Origin: Gliomastix tumulicola
Taxonomy: Eukaryota; Ascomycota; Sordariomycetes; Hypocreales; Bionectriaceae
Direction of reading: 5' to 3'
Assembly (NCBI GenBank): GCA_001599755.1
Contig: BCHX01000002.1
Span: 4,942,330 to 5,006,329, forward strand
DNA: 64,000 bases
Shown: in pieces, positions 1-11,500 of the stretch
Layout: every line of letters starts with the position of its first letter
How positions within the stretch are numbered: position 1 is the stretch's first letter
Notes under the pieces: generated by a model
Databases searched by the model: none
What the model saw: only the letters and a program-made list of their open reading frames with translations
What the model was told of the DNA's origin: nothing
Program-made: the position numbers and the translations under genes

Positions 1-1
1 C

Positions 2-394
2 CTCACCAAGGCCGTCGAGCCGCACCTGCCCAAGGGCGGCCGCATCGTCTTCATCTCCTCGGCGGGCGCGCGTCTCGGCGTGGCAGGACAGACCGTCTAC
101 GCCGCCACCAAGGCCGCCAACGAGGCCCTGGCGCGCGTCTGGGCCAAGGAGCTCGGCCAGTCGCACGGCATCACGGTCAACAGCGTCAACCCGGGCCCGA
201 TCGCCACGGACCAGTGGTTCCAGAGCGACGAGCAGTTCCTCAAGGATATGCAGCCGCTGATCGACTCGACGCCCGCGGCGGCGCGTGTCGGCGAGGTCAA
301 TGATATTGCGCCCCTCGTGGCGTTCCTGTGCTCTGATGACGCGCGGTGGACGACGGGTGCTACGCTTTCGGCCAACGGTGGACTGTACAATTAG
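2..394 (+). CDS. Short-chain dehydrogenase/reductase, 3' part only
   Basis: The reading frame is open from base 2, so the start lies upstream of the window. The visible 130 residues are the C-terminal half of a classical SDR: the catalytic Ser region (VFISSAG), the Tyr-Lys pair in YAATK, the NSVNPGPIAT loop that follows the active site, and a C-terminal end (GATLSANGGLYN) typical of FabG-like NAD(P)H oxidoreductases. The N-terminal TGxxxGxG cofactor motif is off the window. Substrate cannot be told. No intron is needed in the visible part. It is followed by about 460 bp without a gene and then a transcription factor on the same strand. Family assignment is secure; function beyond oxidoreductase is not. 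Confidence 0.9.
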   Translation, partial: LTKAVEPHLPKGGRIVFISSAGARLGVAGQTVYAATKAANEALARVWAKELGQSHGITVNSVNPGPIATDQWFQSDEQFLKDMQPLIDSTPAAARVGEVNDIAPLVAFLCSDDARWTTGATLSANGGLYN

Positions 395-851
395 AAAAGC
401 AGATTCCGTAGCAGAAATGAAAACGTAGTTTCCAATGAAATGGCGATGATTTGTCGATCTGAATCCGCACCGAGGGAAGAGATCTGGCTGCAGTGAACTG
501 TCCAGTATGTCGGCCCGAGAGTCTCCGCACACTCGCACTTGCAGTCATGACTCGCCACAACAAAACCAGCGCGCAACGGCCATTCCTTGGGGTCGCTTTG
601 GGTTCCCTCTAACATGCACTAGAATGCCCCTCTTTCTCCTCACCCAAGCCTGAACGGCACCCCCTCCATTGATCCCCATGACCCCGTTGCGATAGCCACT
701 GCTCCGGTATCCGGTCGAGCTGGTCAGACCCCTGTCAACTGATAAGTCTCGGGCTGTGGTTGTTGGCCGTGCCCCGGTCGTGCAGTCCTGGGGGAACCAC
801 CCATCCTCCATCCACAGAGGAGCTCACCGTCAGCATCGACATCATTTCGCC
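395..851. other. Intergenic, 457 bp
   Basis: This holds the 3' flank of the SDR and the upstream region of the transcription factor. A GTG-led extension of the downstream frame to 756 exists, but the first ATG in frame is at 852. I see no other feature. Confidence 0.5.
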
Positions 852-2999
852 ATGACCGGCAACACAGGTTCAAACAAGCAGGCAGATTCGTCGCAGACTG
901 TCAAGCAGCCGCGCGAGTTCAAATTCGTCGGCAGCTATTGTCGTAAGCGTCGGCGTCGAGGGCCTCCCAACACGACAACCGCCGATGGACAGCCAAGCCC
1001 CCCGACGACCTCGGCCTCCTCGACGCGATCATCAAATCGTCCTTCTTCAGGCTCAACAGCAGCCAAAGGGAGCGCGTCCAGGTCTTCTCGGGCCAACAGG
1101 CCCAGTACCGCCGCTACAAGTACCACTTCGCGCCCAAGCGCAGTCGACAATCAGCAGCCGGCAGGCGACGCGACAGTCACGGTTGCACCAGAGGCTGAGG
1201 TTCTCTTCGACAATGCGACCATCACAGTCGCTCCGCAACCTTCTGATGACGTGGGACAGATGCCAGTCGTCACGGACGATGTCGACGTCGATGTCAACCG
1301 GCTGGTCGAGGCGATGGGTGCTTCCTACGACAACCTACTAAACCCTTTTCTCTACCCCTCAAACCAGTTTCTTCTACCCACTGAGCAGCTCGGCTTTCCA
1401 AATCCTCAGATACCGCTATTTCTGGAATCTGGAACCGATCACATGACCTTTGGCGACTCTTCGATGGACGAAGACTCATCAATTGCCGGGACGGCTGGCC
1501 CTCGGTCGAATCATCACGACGGGCCGGATGCAGAGGAGGAGGAAGTACAGGGGCAAAATGGGGAGTTTCCGACAGCGGACCAGTACATGGAAGGCATCAG
1601 TTTGCCTTCCAATATCAGCTACGCGATAACGCAGCTGCTAAATCGCTGTACGCCTACATGCCACGCGAGACCTTGATTCTTTTACTGACAGAAAGCTTTG
1701 CAGATGATCAAGAGTTCTGCGTCATGCCGCTGACGCATGATTTCGAGGCCAACCCCTTCAGATTCGACGCCGAGACGCGACGCGGATCACAGCTCCTCCT
1801 TCACTGCATCCTTGCCCTCTCATACAAGCACATCAACCGCGACAATGGAAGCTGCGCGTACGAAGCCAAAGCGCACAAGCGGCAGGCGTTTCGCATGCTG
1901 AGGCAATTTGAAAGCGGCGATAGTCCGTCGCCGATCGAAGTCAGCTTTCTAGATGCCATTCTTGTCTTGATGACGCTAGATGTGAGATTACGATATCCGT
2001 GACAATACAGTGATCGTGAGGCTAATGTGACCACTGTAGTGTGCGACATCTGCTCACGGACCATGGGTTTGGTACTTGAAGCGCGCGTACAGCATGATAC
2101 AGGCCACAGAAACCTCACAGACCCAGAAGACACCCAGGACTCAAGCACGCATCGAGATGCTGGTATGGTAAGTTGCTATCTAGTCTCTCTATTCGCTCGC
2201 CGCTGACACTGCCAGGTGGGACGTGACTCTCGCCCTCACCAGCCGCCAGGGCTGCGTCTTCTCCGAGTCAACGATTGCAAACCTCCTCAACCCCGACAAA
2301 TCCGGCGACAACCCGACTTTCTACAGTGTGTCCGGCTGCCCAGAGAAGCTGTTCGCCCAGATGATCCGCCTTGGCTCGTTTGCCCGTGAGTTCGAGCTCG
2401 CCGCCAACATGACCTGCGTGCAGTTCAATATGGCGCCCGTGTTGGCCGTAGAACAAACGATCAGAGAGTGGTCTGACCCCCAGTACGACGTGTCTATCGC
2501 GCAGTACGCTCCAGACGGCCCGCTAGGCTCGAATGCAAGCGGCGACGGCGAAGGGCCCGACCTTGGTGATATAATGCACTACAAGGAGGACCTCCACCAC
2601 TGCGCAGAGGCCTGGCGGTACGCTCTCCTCCTCTACATCGAGCGCGTCTTCAAGTGGCAGCGGGACCGTCCCCGATCGCCTATCCTGCCCCTCCTCGCCC
2701 GAAGAGTCCTCAACCACATGTCGTGTTGTCGACGGACGTCTATGGTGCAGAAGCAGCTGCTTCTTCCCGTGTTTCTAGCCGGATGCGAGACGGAAGACGA
2801 TAATCTGAGGGAGGAGGCGCGGATGTACTGCACATGGTGGGGTGAGAAGACGCGGTACGACATGTTCATCACGGCCATCGGGCTGCTTGAGGAAGTCTGG
2901 GCCAACACGGATCCTCTGGCGTGGTGGGGGTCGATCATGGACCGGAAGAGTGCTGCCAACGCGAACGGCTCCAGCCCGAGGCAGTACCTCTTCGGCTGA
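852..2999 (+). CDS. Fungal-specific transcription factor-like protein (DUF3468 / Fungal_trans_2 type)
   Basis: Proposed exons are 852-1544, 1601-1981, 2040-2167 and 2216-2999, giving 661 aa. The last three joins preserve frame and rebuild family-typical text: FAFQYQLRDNAAAKSLYAY, then LD-CATSAHGPW, then the WWDVTLALTSRQGCVF block common in the C-terminal domain of fungal regulators. The C-terminus carries the usual paired Trp segment (LAWWGSIM). No Zn2Cys6 cluster is visible, so it belongs to the class that starts with an [RE]FxFV segment (here REFKFV at residue ~26) rather than a zinc cluster. The N-terminal 230 residues are Ser/Thr/Pro-rich and their frame is uncertain: a GTAAGC donor at 943 and an AG at 991-992 would remove 50 nt and open another coding-like frame to about 1195. 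Likely a nuclear regulator; targets unknown. Confidence 0.75.
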
Positions 3000-3358
3000 T
3001 AAGCCTAACGGGCTATGTTCAGTAGTCTAGCTTACCGCTTCGATCACTTGAGCCGAACTCTACTGCACGAACTCGCTGCTAATTGCCGAAAGGGGAAATA
3101 CATACATGTTCATGTGTGCCGCGGATCTTCGCCATGGACCCTACTAGCCAGCTCTGTTCTCCGCCACCGGCCGATGAGGGGAAGAAGAAGTGGTGTGAAT
3201 GGAGACAGCTTCCAAACGTGAAGCAAAGGACCGAAACGACGACGAAGACGACGATTTATATTTGTTACGCATATCCTCCATTTCTAACACTCCTAACCGC
3301 CTGACAAACTATCCAGCCTATACACTCCTACACTCTCTACCCATCTCCTACCGTCACA
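3000..3358. other. Intergenic, 359 bp, upstream of the transaminase
   Basis: A GATAAG hexamer overlaps the upstream gene's stop (about 2998). The last 60 bases before the ATG are CT-rich, as usual for fungal core promoters. Nothing else is recognised. Confidence 0.4.
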
Positions 3359-4336
3359 ATGGCCACCATGGACAAGATCTTTGCCGCCTACGACCAGCGT
3401 CAGGCCGTCCTGGAGAAGACCCAGGCCACGAACCCGTTCGCAAAGGGCATCGCCTGGATCGAGGGCGAGTACGTGCCCCTCTCGCAGGCGCGCATCCCGC
3501 TCCTCGACCAGGGCTTCATGCACAGCGACCTCACCTACGACGTGCCCTCGGTCTGGGACGGCCGCTTCTTCCGCCTCGACGACCACCTCGACCGCCTCGA
3601 GGCCAGCTGCAAGAAGATGCGGCTGCGCTTCCCCATCCCGCGCCAGCAGATCCGCGAGATCCTCGTCGAGATGGTTGCTAAGTCGGGGATCCGCGACGCC
3701 TTTGTCGAGCTCATCGTCACGCGTGGGCTTACGGGTGTGCGGGGTGCACGGCCTGAGGACCTGCTCAACAACAATCTGTACATGTTCGTGCAGCCGTACG
3801 TCTGGGTCATGGATCCTCCTATCCAGAAGACGGGAGGCAAGGCCATTGTTGCTCGCACCGTCCGTCGTGTCCCGCCTGGTGCCATCGACCCGACTATCAA
3901 GAACCTGCAGTGGGGAGACCTCGTCCGCGGTCTCTTCGAGGCGTCTGATCGTGGTGCTACCTATCCCTTCCTGACGGACGGCGATGCCAACCTCACCGAG
4001 GGCTCGGGCTTCAACGTCGTCATCGTGAAGAACGGCATCCTCTCCACGCCTGACCGCGGTGTTCTCCAGGGCATTACCCGCAAGAGCGTCATCGACGCTG
4101 CGCACGCCAACGGCCTGGAGATCCGCGTCGAGTACGTGCCCATCAGTGCCACGTACGATGCCGACGAGATTTTTATGTGCACGACGGCTGGCGGCATCAT
4201 GCCCATCTCTCACCTCGACGACGAGCCCATCAAGGATGGCAAGGTCGGTCCCATCACGCAGAAGATCTGGGATACCTACTGGGCGATGCACTACGATGAC
4301 AAGTTCAGCTTCAAGATTGACTACGGGAAAAACTAG
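3359..4336 (+). CDS. (R)-selective amine transaminase, PLP fold type IV
   Basis: This intronless 325-aa gene matches, over its whole length, the fungal (R)-omega-transaminases typified by Aspergillus terreus AT-omegaTA. These PLP enzymes move an amino group between an (R)-amine and a keto acid. Visible hallmarks are RIPLLDQGFMHSDLTYDVPS near residue 45, the phosphate and carboxylate loop region RGLTGVRGARPEDLL at ~122-136, the PLP lysine in DPTIKNLQWGD (Lys181), the long TEGSGFNVV cofactor segment, and TTAGGIMP near residue 280. Related branched-chain and D-amino acid transaminases differ at the first and second of these. The ATG used sits in a good fungal context right after a CT-rich leader. 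No targeting peptide is seen, so probably cytosolic. It is followed on the same strand by two hydrolases. The physiological substrate of the family in fungi is not known. Confidence 0.93.
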   Translation: MATMDKIFAAYDQRQAVLEKTQATNPFAKGIAWIEGEYVPLSQARIPLLDQGFMHSDLTYDVPSVWDGRFFRLDDHLDRLEASCKKMRLRFPIPRQQIREILVEMVAKSGIRDAFVELIVTRGLTGVRGARPEDLLNNNLYMFVQPYVWVMDPPIQKTGGKAIVARTVRRVPPGAIDPTIKNLQWGDLVRGLFEASDRGATYPFLTDGDANLTEGSGFNVVIVKNGILSTPDRGVLQGITRKSVIDAAHANGLEIRVEYVPISATYDADEIFMCTTAGGIMPISHLDDEPIKDGKVGPITQKIWDTYWAMHYDDKFSFKIDYGKN

Positions 4337-4999
4337 ATAGCGATTATGAGTAAATATTAACTGGATTTCCTTCTGCTATTGCGGCGTGGACTTGGGGCAT
4401 GCAGCAGGTGATACTCATCCTTGTAAAAAAATATCTGGCGCCGGTTTCACTAGACAAGGTCTGTCGATGTCACCAAACGTCTTCCGTGATCACCGTTTGA
4501 CTTGGGAAACGGGCTATCGGCAGAGCCGTCCCAGTGGTCCCTAGAGATAACACTACGATCCAACCCCTCTCACAACACCGTAGTATCACTGGAATCTTAC
4601 CCAAGTGAGCCCGAAGTCGCCTCGACCGCTGACAGGCCCTCGCTATCAGTGAGGGGTCTCTCCATGCTAGCCCCCTTCCTTATTGCCCACTATGGCAGTA
4701 AGGGCAGCTCTCCACCCTGATTAGCTCTCAACCTCTTATTACCCATTCAAGAAGTAACAGATTCTGCTTCTACATTGTCGTGCCGAGTCCCGTCCCGCCT
4801 GCTTGGCCACAGACTCCATTCTTCATCGTCATAGCCCAGCTGCCCGTGTCCGACCCCGACGATCCATCGGACTCGGAATCCTCAGGTATTTCAAATCAGT
4901 GTGGGAGGTCTCCTAGCGCCTCTACTCGCCCGTCTGCGCACCGTTATCACCCTCCCTGCGTCCTCTCCCATATTAACTAAGCAGTCCCAACCAACCGCC
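4337..4999. other. Intergenic, 663 bp
   Basis: This separates the transaminase from the serine hydrolase. It holds small open frames without codon bias. No repeat or RNA gene is seen. Confidence 0.4.
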
Positions 5000-6505
5000 A
5001 TGGCCCCTCTTATCTCCGACAGCCGCAGAAAGAAGCTGCAGGGCATCATAGACAGCTACGTCGAGGGCGGCCTGGAGAGGAAGATCCCAGGCTTGCTGTA
5101 CGTCGCCTTTGGAGCTGACGGGCAGCCCGTGTTTGAGCACTACGCTGGGATGCGAGGTGTTGCTTCGCCAGTGCCCCTGGACAAAGACACCGTGTTCTGG
5201 CTGGCGTCGTTCACCAAGCTGATATGCTCCGTGGCTTGCATGCAGCTTGTCGAGCAAGGCCGGCTAGATCTAGACGATACCCAGCAGATAGAGTCCCTGA
5301 GTCCGGAGCTTCGGGATGTGAAGGTACTGGAGCAGGGTCCAGACGGCGAGTATCAACTCGTGGAAAAAGAGAGGAAAATCACGTTACGGATGCTTTTGAA
5401 CCATACAGGTGAGTATAGCTTCCTCCTGTAGAGCATCACCCAGCTGACATTTCCCCATTCAGCCGGCTTCGGCTACGCTTTCGAGGATAAGAAGCTGGCC
5501 AACTACGGACGTCCAGTCGGATTTGACGACTTCTGCGGCGAGCGGTCAGACTTTCTCAGCCGCCCGCTAATCAACCAGCCCGGCATTAAGTACCAGTATG
5601 GCACGTCCATGGACTGGGTGGGCCTGCTGATCGAGCGTGTCTCGGGGCTCTCTCTTGAGGAGTACTTCCAGCAGAACGTGCTCCGGCCACTGAACATCCA
5701 GAATGTTTCCTTCTTTCCGTCTGAAGAGGCGATAGAGAACCTAGCTTATCTTCATCGACGGGCTACTGATGGGTCGCTGTCTCACGTTGATCATCTCTAC
5801 CGAGCACCACTTTCACGGCACCGCGAGGGAAGTACGAGAGAGCGTTTCTGTGCTGGCGGCCATGGCTGCTTTGGCAGACCAGCTGAGCTAAGAAGTACGT
5901 CACAACTACTCACAGAGACAGAATATGTCAAGTGCTAATCAAACGTCCAGGACTCATCGCTGTTCTTCTCAACGATGGCATAGATGCGGCCTCTGGGATC
6001 CGTCTATTGAAAAAGGAGACCGTGGACGGTAAGTCAAGGCAATCGGATTTTTTAACAACATCACACGGTGCATGATGCGTCTAATCAGGCCAATAGAAAT
6101 GTTTAAAGATCAGATCCCGGGCATGCCTCGCTACAGCAACGAGAGCGTCCCCGTGGCCAAGCCGCATCTCGCCAATCCGACGCCTCTCTCCCCAATGCCC
6201 GACTGGCACACGGAGGGTTGGGGACTGGGCTTCTCCATCAGCCACTTTCCCACAGAGACCGGTCGCCCTGCCGGCGTGGGCTCCTGGGAGGGACTGGCAA
6301 ATCTCTTCTGGTTTGCGGATCGGGAGAACAAAGTCGGCGGCATTATTGCATCGCAAATCCTCCCGTATGGAGGTGAGTATCTCCAACGGCAATGTGAGCC
6401 GGACACAGGCTTACGCAATTTCTGGGGGCAGATAAGTTTGTGATTGAGTGTTCGGACAAGGTGGAAAAGGAGATTTACGACGCACTCCGGGAGTCGAAGT
6501 CATAA
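5000..6505 (+). CDS. Beta-lactamase-related serine hydrolase (class C / esterase EstB-LovD type)
   Basis: Exons 5000-5408, 5463-5894, 5951-6028, 6097-6372 and 6432-6505 give 422 aa with all phases consistent. The protein has the serine beta-lactamase fold signature: the SxxK nucleophile motif in ASFTKL (residue ~73), the Tyr motif region in KYQYGTSMDW, and a GGHGCFGRPAE segment typical of fungal members. These enzymes are esterases, transesterases or amidases rather than true beta-lactamases; LovD is the best-known fungal relative. There is no signal peptide, so probably cytosolic. It lies between an amine transaminase and an alpha/beta hydrolase on the same strand, so hydrolysis of an amide or ester feeding the transaminase is conceivable but only inferred. 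The chosen start (MAPLISDSRRKKL) is the first ATG giving the family-length N-terminus. Confidence 0.88.
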
Positions 6506-6839
6506 TCAGAATCTCAGCGGCTGCAAGATGGTGCAGTACGTATTGAAAGGCATGACCCGGTAGCCTGTGAGCTTTGTAGACATAAACTTTCCCTCTAAAG
6601 GCTCATACGAATGGTAGCTTCGAGATCCACATCAAGCTGCCTTGAAATTTCAAAGAGGGGCATGGAATATGTGCTAGACGAAATGGTATAATCGCGTTCT
6701 AGAATGCGGGATATTGGAGTCACGCCTCCAAGCTGCATAAAGAAGCCGACCCAGCCGCACCCAACACTTAAATTCCGTGCCCTCACCTCTTGTGAAAAGC
6801 TTCCCCTCGGTCGCCTTTGACGTCACATTATCATCGTCC
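6506..6839. other. Intergenic, 334 bp
   Basis: This holds the 3' flank of the serine hydrolase and the leader of the next gene. The downstream frame extends upstream without ATG. Nothing else is seen. Confidence 0.4.
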
Positions 6840-8017
6840 ATGATGGAATACGCACCAGCGGAGGAGCGCACCGCTCGGCTAGACTACCTCAATTCTCTCC
6901 TCCTCGGTGTCACGAATGAGAACTTCAATGCATTTGATATATACAATGCAAAGTACGAGTCCGCTGGCCGTGCCATAGGCGCCGACATTCTGGTCCCCAA
7001 GAAGCCCGCATCTTCCGGTCCTCGGCCAGTAATGGTCAGAATCCATGGTGGCTTCCTGGTACGTGTCGCACGCTCTTGCTCACTAACATCGGTCACGCAT
7101 CAAGAAGCTCACATCATGATGCAGGTCACCGGGTCGAGTCTATTTCCTGCTTGGTTCTCCAAATGGATCCTCGATTACGCCGAATCTCAGTCCGCCATCA
7201 TTGTCAGTCCTGACTACCGACTCCTCCCAGAGGCCAAAGGCACGGAGATTCTGGAGGACTTGGGTGCCTTCTGGGAATGGTTCAAATCTGGCGGGCCAGA
7301 TCAGTATCTGAAGGATGCGAACCGCGCCGACGTCTCACTTGACAGAGAGCAATTGCTGCTCCTGGGGGAGAGCGCAGGTATGACCGCACAGACAGCACAT
7401 GGCTCAGGCCCGGAGGCAGCGCACTGATATGCAACACAGGAGGCTATCTTGCCATCCAGTCCATGCTCTCTGGATTTATCCGCCCGAGAGCCGCGATAGC
7501 GATATACCCCATGCTCGACCTCAAGGCCGATCACTACACCAAAGAATACTCCAAGCCCATCATCGGCGTCCCCAACTTCCCCATGAGCTTCGTCGACGAG
7601 GCTCTCGCTGCCGCATCAACACGAGACGCCATCACAGCGGCGGACCCTCCGGAACGCGTCGAAATTGCCCTTGCGTCAGTGCAGACCGGGCGGTTTTTGG
7701 ATTATCTCGGGTCCGACGACCCAGAGCTCTTCCCGCTAGACAGGCTGAGGGACGGACGGCATGCCAAGCTGCCAGGCGAGTCGATCTTCCCGCCGCTGTT
7801 CGTCCTGCACGGGGAATCAGACTCGGCCGTGCCCGCAGAAGGAACACGCCGCTTGCTCGAGGTAATCGACCAGGTAGATCCGCATCACAAGGTTCGTGCG
7901 GCCTTCCGACCGGGGGATCACGGGTTTGATGGTGAAGCTACCCTGGAGGATGGCTGGCTGCGGGAGGGTCTTGATTGGATTTCGTCAGAGTGGCTCGTCG
8001 ATAAGTCACGATTGTGA
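6840..8017 (+). CDS. Alpha/beta hydrolase, hormone-sensitive-lipase-like (Abhydrolase_3)
   Basis: Exons 6840-7058, 7125-7377 and 7440-8017 give 349 aa. The oxyanion-hole motif HGG (VRIHGGFL), the nucleophile elbow GESAGG (split by intron 2), the acid in HGESDSAVP and the catalytic His in PGDHGFD are all present in order, so the enzyme should be active on esters or possibly amides. The start is the ATG pair at 6840/6843; an upstream GTG extension adds a non-conserved leader. No secretion signal. It lies 334 bp behind the beta-lactamase-fold hydrolase on the same strand. Substrate unknown. Confidence 0.88.
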
Positions 8018-8356
8018 TAGATTTTATTCCCCCAAGCAGCCACATATTCAAGGTCCGCTAGTAATCAGTGTGTCGTGATGTGTGTAGGTAGACCGGTTCT
8101 CTTCATGGTGTTGATGATATGTGTAGACAGTGAGGTGGATTGGCCATGATTCTCAAGCTCCCAAACTTCCCAATTTCTCTTTGGCATCTGGTTCAAAGGG
8201 AGGGTTGAAGAATTAAAGGACGAGTATGAACAAGGTCTTGTTATTTACTAACCGTGTTGGTCCCAACTATGCTAAGCTAATCTAGAATAATTACTAGAGC
8301 TTTTCCCGCCCGTATTTTCCCCTGTCGACCCGAACTGCATCGCCCTTGCAAATGAC
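8018..8356. other. Convergent intergenic, 339 bp
   Basis: This lies between the 3' ends of the alpha/beta hydrolase (plus) and the MFS gene (minus). It is AT-richer than the flanking exons and should hold both 3' ends. No defined terminator was recognised. Confidence 0.4.
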
Positions 8357-10491
8357 TTAGTGCCCAATATCCAGATCCGAGCCAGCCTTGACAGTCTTCC
8401 AGTAGCGACTGGTGCTCTTCTGTCGAAGCCCAGGACCCCACTTGATGATGGGAAAGATGAAAAGGTTGTGAGCAAGGCCGACAAAACCCCCGAGAATGAA
8501 AGCGATCTGATAACCGAGGTCGACGACCCAAGGAGTCACGCTGGAATTTGAATGCGAGTCAGCCTCAAAAACCTACGATCAGGGAGAAAAAATTGCTGCA
8601 CTTACCCGTAGCCAACGCCGAAAGCCATGGTGTTGCGAATAATCATAACAGCAGCCAGGGCCTCGCCGCCAACGTCGCGGTAGCAGTCGATGGTATACGC
8701 CACGGAGATCTGGGAGCCGGCAGTCGTAGTGAAGGAAATGGTACCCATCGCGAAGATAATCGCGAACCAGTGCGTCTCGAAGTGAGCGGCGAGTCCGAAA
8801 AGAAGGCAGCCAAAGGGGATGAGCACGAGAGACGGGAGCATGAGCCACAGGCGGTGCTCTGCCTCCATGAACCCCTTGTTCCGGCGGGCCATCTTGACAA
8901 TGAATCGGTCACCAAATAGACCAGTATAGATACACCTAGGGATTAAATAAGTCAGTCGACGTCTGGCACGCGAGAAGGTCGGGAGATACTCACGCAAGCG
9001 TGGTGCCAACAAGAGGTGCAATAAAGGTCAAGCCAACCTGGGAGGTTGTCATGTTGTAGGGGTTGTTAGATAGAACCATGGACTCCGTCGCATTCAGAAG
9101 CGATAGCCAGACGATATTGCAGCCATAGAGAAATCCGGCAAAGACAATGATCGGGAACGTCAGCAGGTAGAAAGGGCGACCCAGCAGCCGCGGCAGCTGG
9201 TTCTTGTTGCGGAGATTGATTCTCTCCAAGGGCTTCAGGCGCGCTAGATACGACTTCTTGGCGTAGTCGCTGCTCACAACAGGAACGCTACCTGTAGCCG
9301 TGGTTGTTCGCTGGGCCACTGCGTCGTCGGTGCTCTTCTTGTCAGTTGACATGGCGACAGAGGCAGCCTCGGCATCTGCCGCCGGTTTATTGATGGGAGC
9401 TGCGGCAGTCGTCTCCTCGCCTCCAATTCTTCTGGTCTGTTGGGTGGGCATGTATTGACTTCGATCGAACTTTGTCTCCTCCATGAAGAAGAACACGATG
9501 AGGAACGTAGTGCCACAGAAGATGGCGCACCAGTACTAAACTCCATTATCAGTACACGCACTATACCTCGTGTGAGACTGACAACAAAGAACTTACAAAC
9601 ACCCATTGGTATCCTTGGCCGTCGTTGATAAAGCCCATAATCAGAGGCGCAATGCCGTTGCTGTAGCCAAGCGCAAGGGCGTATAAAGCCATGTACTTTC
9701 CTCTCTCGTGGGTGAAGAACTAGCGAATCTCGTGAGCAAAGGGCTGTCAAGTTGTCCTCAATGAACGGCAACATACGACATCAGACACCGTCACTTCAGC
9801 CAGCGATTCCATTGGTGCGCCAAATATACCTTGGAGAATCTTGGCCGCAACCCATTCGCCGCTCGTCTTGATATGTGGTTGCCAGATCATAACACCCTAC
9901 CCATGGCGAGTTAGAAGATACCTTGAGTGTTGGTCACGTCTGTTGCTCTTACCAAGGTACCAAGAAGAGTGATGAGGTAAACGGGTCGCTTTCCATATTG
10001 AATAGCGATGGCTTGCCAAAAGACGCACCCCCAACCGAAGAGGAGAAACTGGCAAAGTGTGAGCGATCCTATCATCCAAACGTTATTGATTATGCCTGGC
10101 GTCCATACCATGTATCCTGTGCCCGAGTTGAGATCATAATAGCTAAGACCAGTGGCATTCGACAGCGGACCCAAAGTCGAGTAGAGAGCCGACGAGCAGA
10201 TTCCGAGCACTAGAACGTAACTATAGCGACGATCAGCAGCGTGTCCCTTTAGAGCTTCAAAATTACCTACGCAGCCATGCAGAATGCAGAGAGCATCTTC
10301 CGCCTCGGAGCCCAGTTCAGAGGGTCATCCGGATGCATCGAGGGCGCCGGGACGAGAACAATGTCGTGCTCGGCACCTTTGGCGTGATGAGAACTCATGT
10401 TACCCTGGGCGTCCACCAAGTGGACGGTACCCGGAGTGTCCTCGATGTGATCGTAGTCAACCATGATGTCGTTTGTGACGGAAGGAGCCAT
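8357..10491 (-). CDS. MFS transporter, DHA1-like drug:H+ antiporter type
   Basis: Seven exons on the minus strand (10491-10271, 10220-9953, 9896-9777, 9719-9597, 9535-8994, 8935-8606, 8540-8357) give 595 aa. Introns are 50-65 nt with standard borders and all phases close. The N-terminus has the DPLNWAPRRKMLSAF entry seen in fungal DHA1-type MFS proteins, then about 12 hydrophobic segments interrupted by a long hydrophilic central loop rich in Ala/Thr (near residues 260-320). Loop motifs such as GKRPVYLITLLGTL and GAPMESLAEVTVSDV fit the family. Plasma membrane location is expected. It is divergently transcribed from the dimethylformamidase homologue with a shared upstream region of about 1 kb, so it may carry a related compound. 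Substrate is not predictable. Confidence 0.9.
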
Positions 10492-11500
10492 GATGGGCAG
10501 TGAGATGGAGAGTGTCTCTTGCGGTGATTCAGCTAGACTTCAGAGAATACACTTGTCATGCATAGACTAATTCAAGTCCTTATATACTCTAGCACTGGTG
10601 TTGTCTCTGGCTGATACGGCCTCGCTTACTCACTATCAAAAGCGGACGTTAGCTCCTGACGGTGACCAAGCAAGATCTTCCGTTCGAGCGGATGATCCTT
10701 AGCTCTGGCCTTTACGCGCGCCCTTATCTTGGGGTCAGGCTTGGCTTAATATTAGTTGATATCATTTTCCCCAAATCTACCCCATTCCTGTCTGAAGTTA
10801 TGCTGGGGTTAGCCAAGGGTATCCCCGACCTGTCTGCTTCGTCGGAAATCTGGGGAGTCCGCGTCACCCCAAGTCTCGACTCCAGCGAGCGCAGCGTCAG
10901 TGAGACCAGTCCGAGAACAGGTAATTACGTTATAGTAACGAGTCCCCGGAGTGATTTAGTGGTCAATGCGAGCGCCAAAGGGCACTCCCGACATGAACCA
11001 CATGAATCATGAGTTGCATACCATGACACATCCCCTGGCCACTAGTCTCTGAGAGCCTTATTTCCCACTTGGGCAGTAACTTACTCCGACTGGTATGCTG
11101 TCGATGATCAAGCAATACTGCCCAAATTGGCAACGCTCGGCTGTTTCGTAATGTGCAATCAGCGGTCACCGTATCGGAGACTTGTTTCCTGACATTACTT
11201 CTGGATGAGGATGGAAGAACCCAAGCAATCTTCCGCTTGACCGACACACCAAACACAACGATTGAAATTGTCAGCAAGTTGGGGTTGACGGGTGCGGGGT
11301 AGAACAAAAGTTCGGGGGTTCGAGTTCGCAAAACATCTGTCCGAATAACCGAATAACATCTATAAGGATGTGGAAGGGCTCAAGGTCTGTTTGAGGCTCA
11401 TGTCAAAGCTGCTGCAAGTAAACCTAAAAATTAAGCTTCTTAGGTCTCTAAAAGATCCCGTGCTTCATCTTCGAGAGTATACTGAGCCAACTGTAGGAAC
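10492..11500. promoter_or_regulatory. Shared divergent upstream region of MFS transporter and dimethylformamidase
   Basis: About 1 kb lies between two start codons pointing apart. A TATATAAG box on the minus strand at 10579-10586 sits about 90 bp upstream of the transporter ATG. No clear TATA is seen in front of the plus-strand gene. Common control is plausible but not shown. Confidence 0.5.
10579..10586 (-). promoter_or_regulatory. TATA box of the MFS transporter gene
   Basis: TATATAAG on the minus strand, about 90 bp before the ATG at 10491. Confidence 0.5.

Noticed and set aside
756..851. Upstream extension of the first transcription factor
   Set aside because: It begins with GTG and has no family character; the first ATG in frame is 852.
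3293..4291. Long minus-strand open frame opposite the transaminase
   Set aside because: It is the shadow of a GC-biased real gene on the plus strand; it has no motif and poor codon use.
11310..11330. GGTTCGAGTTC, similar to a tRNA T-arm loop
   Set aside because: No matching acceptor or anticodon arms can be drawn around it.
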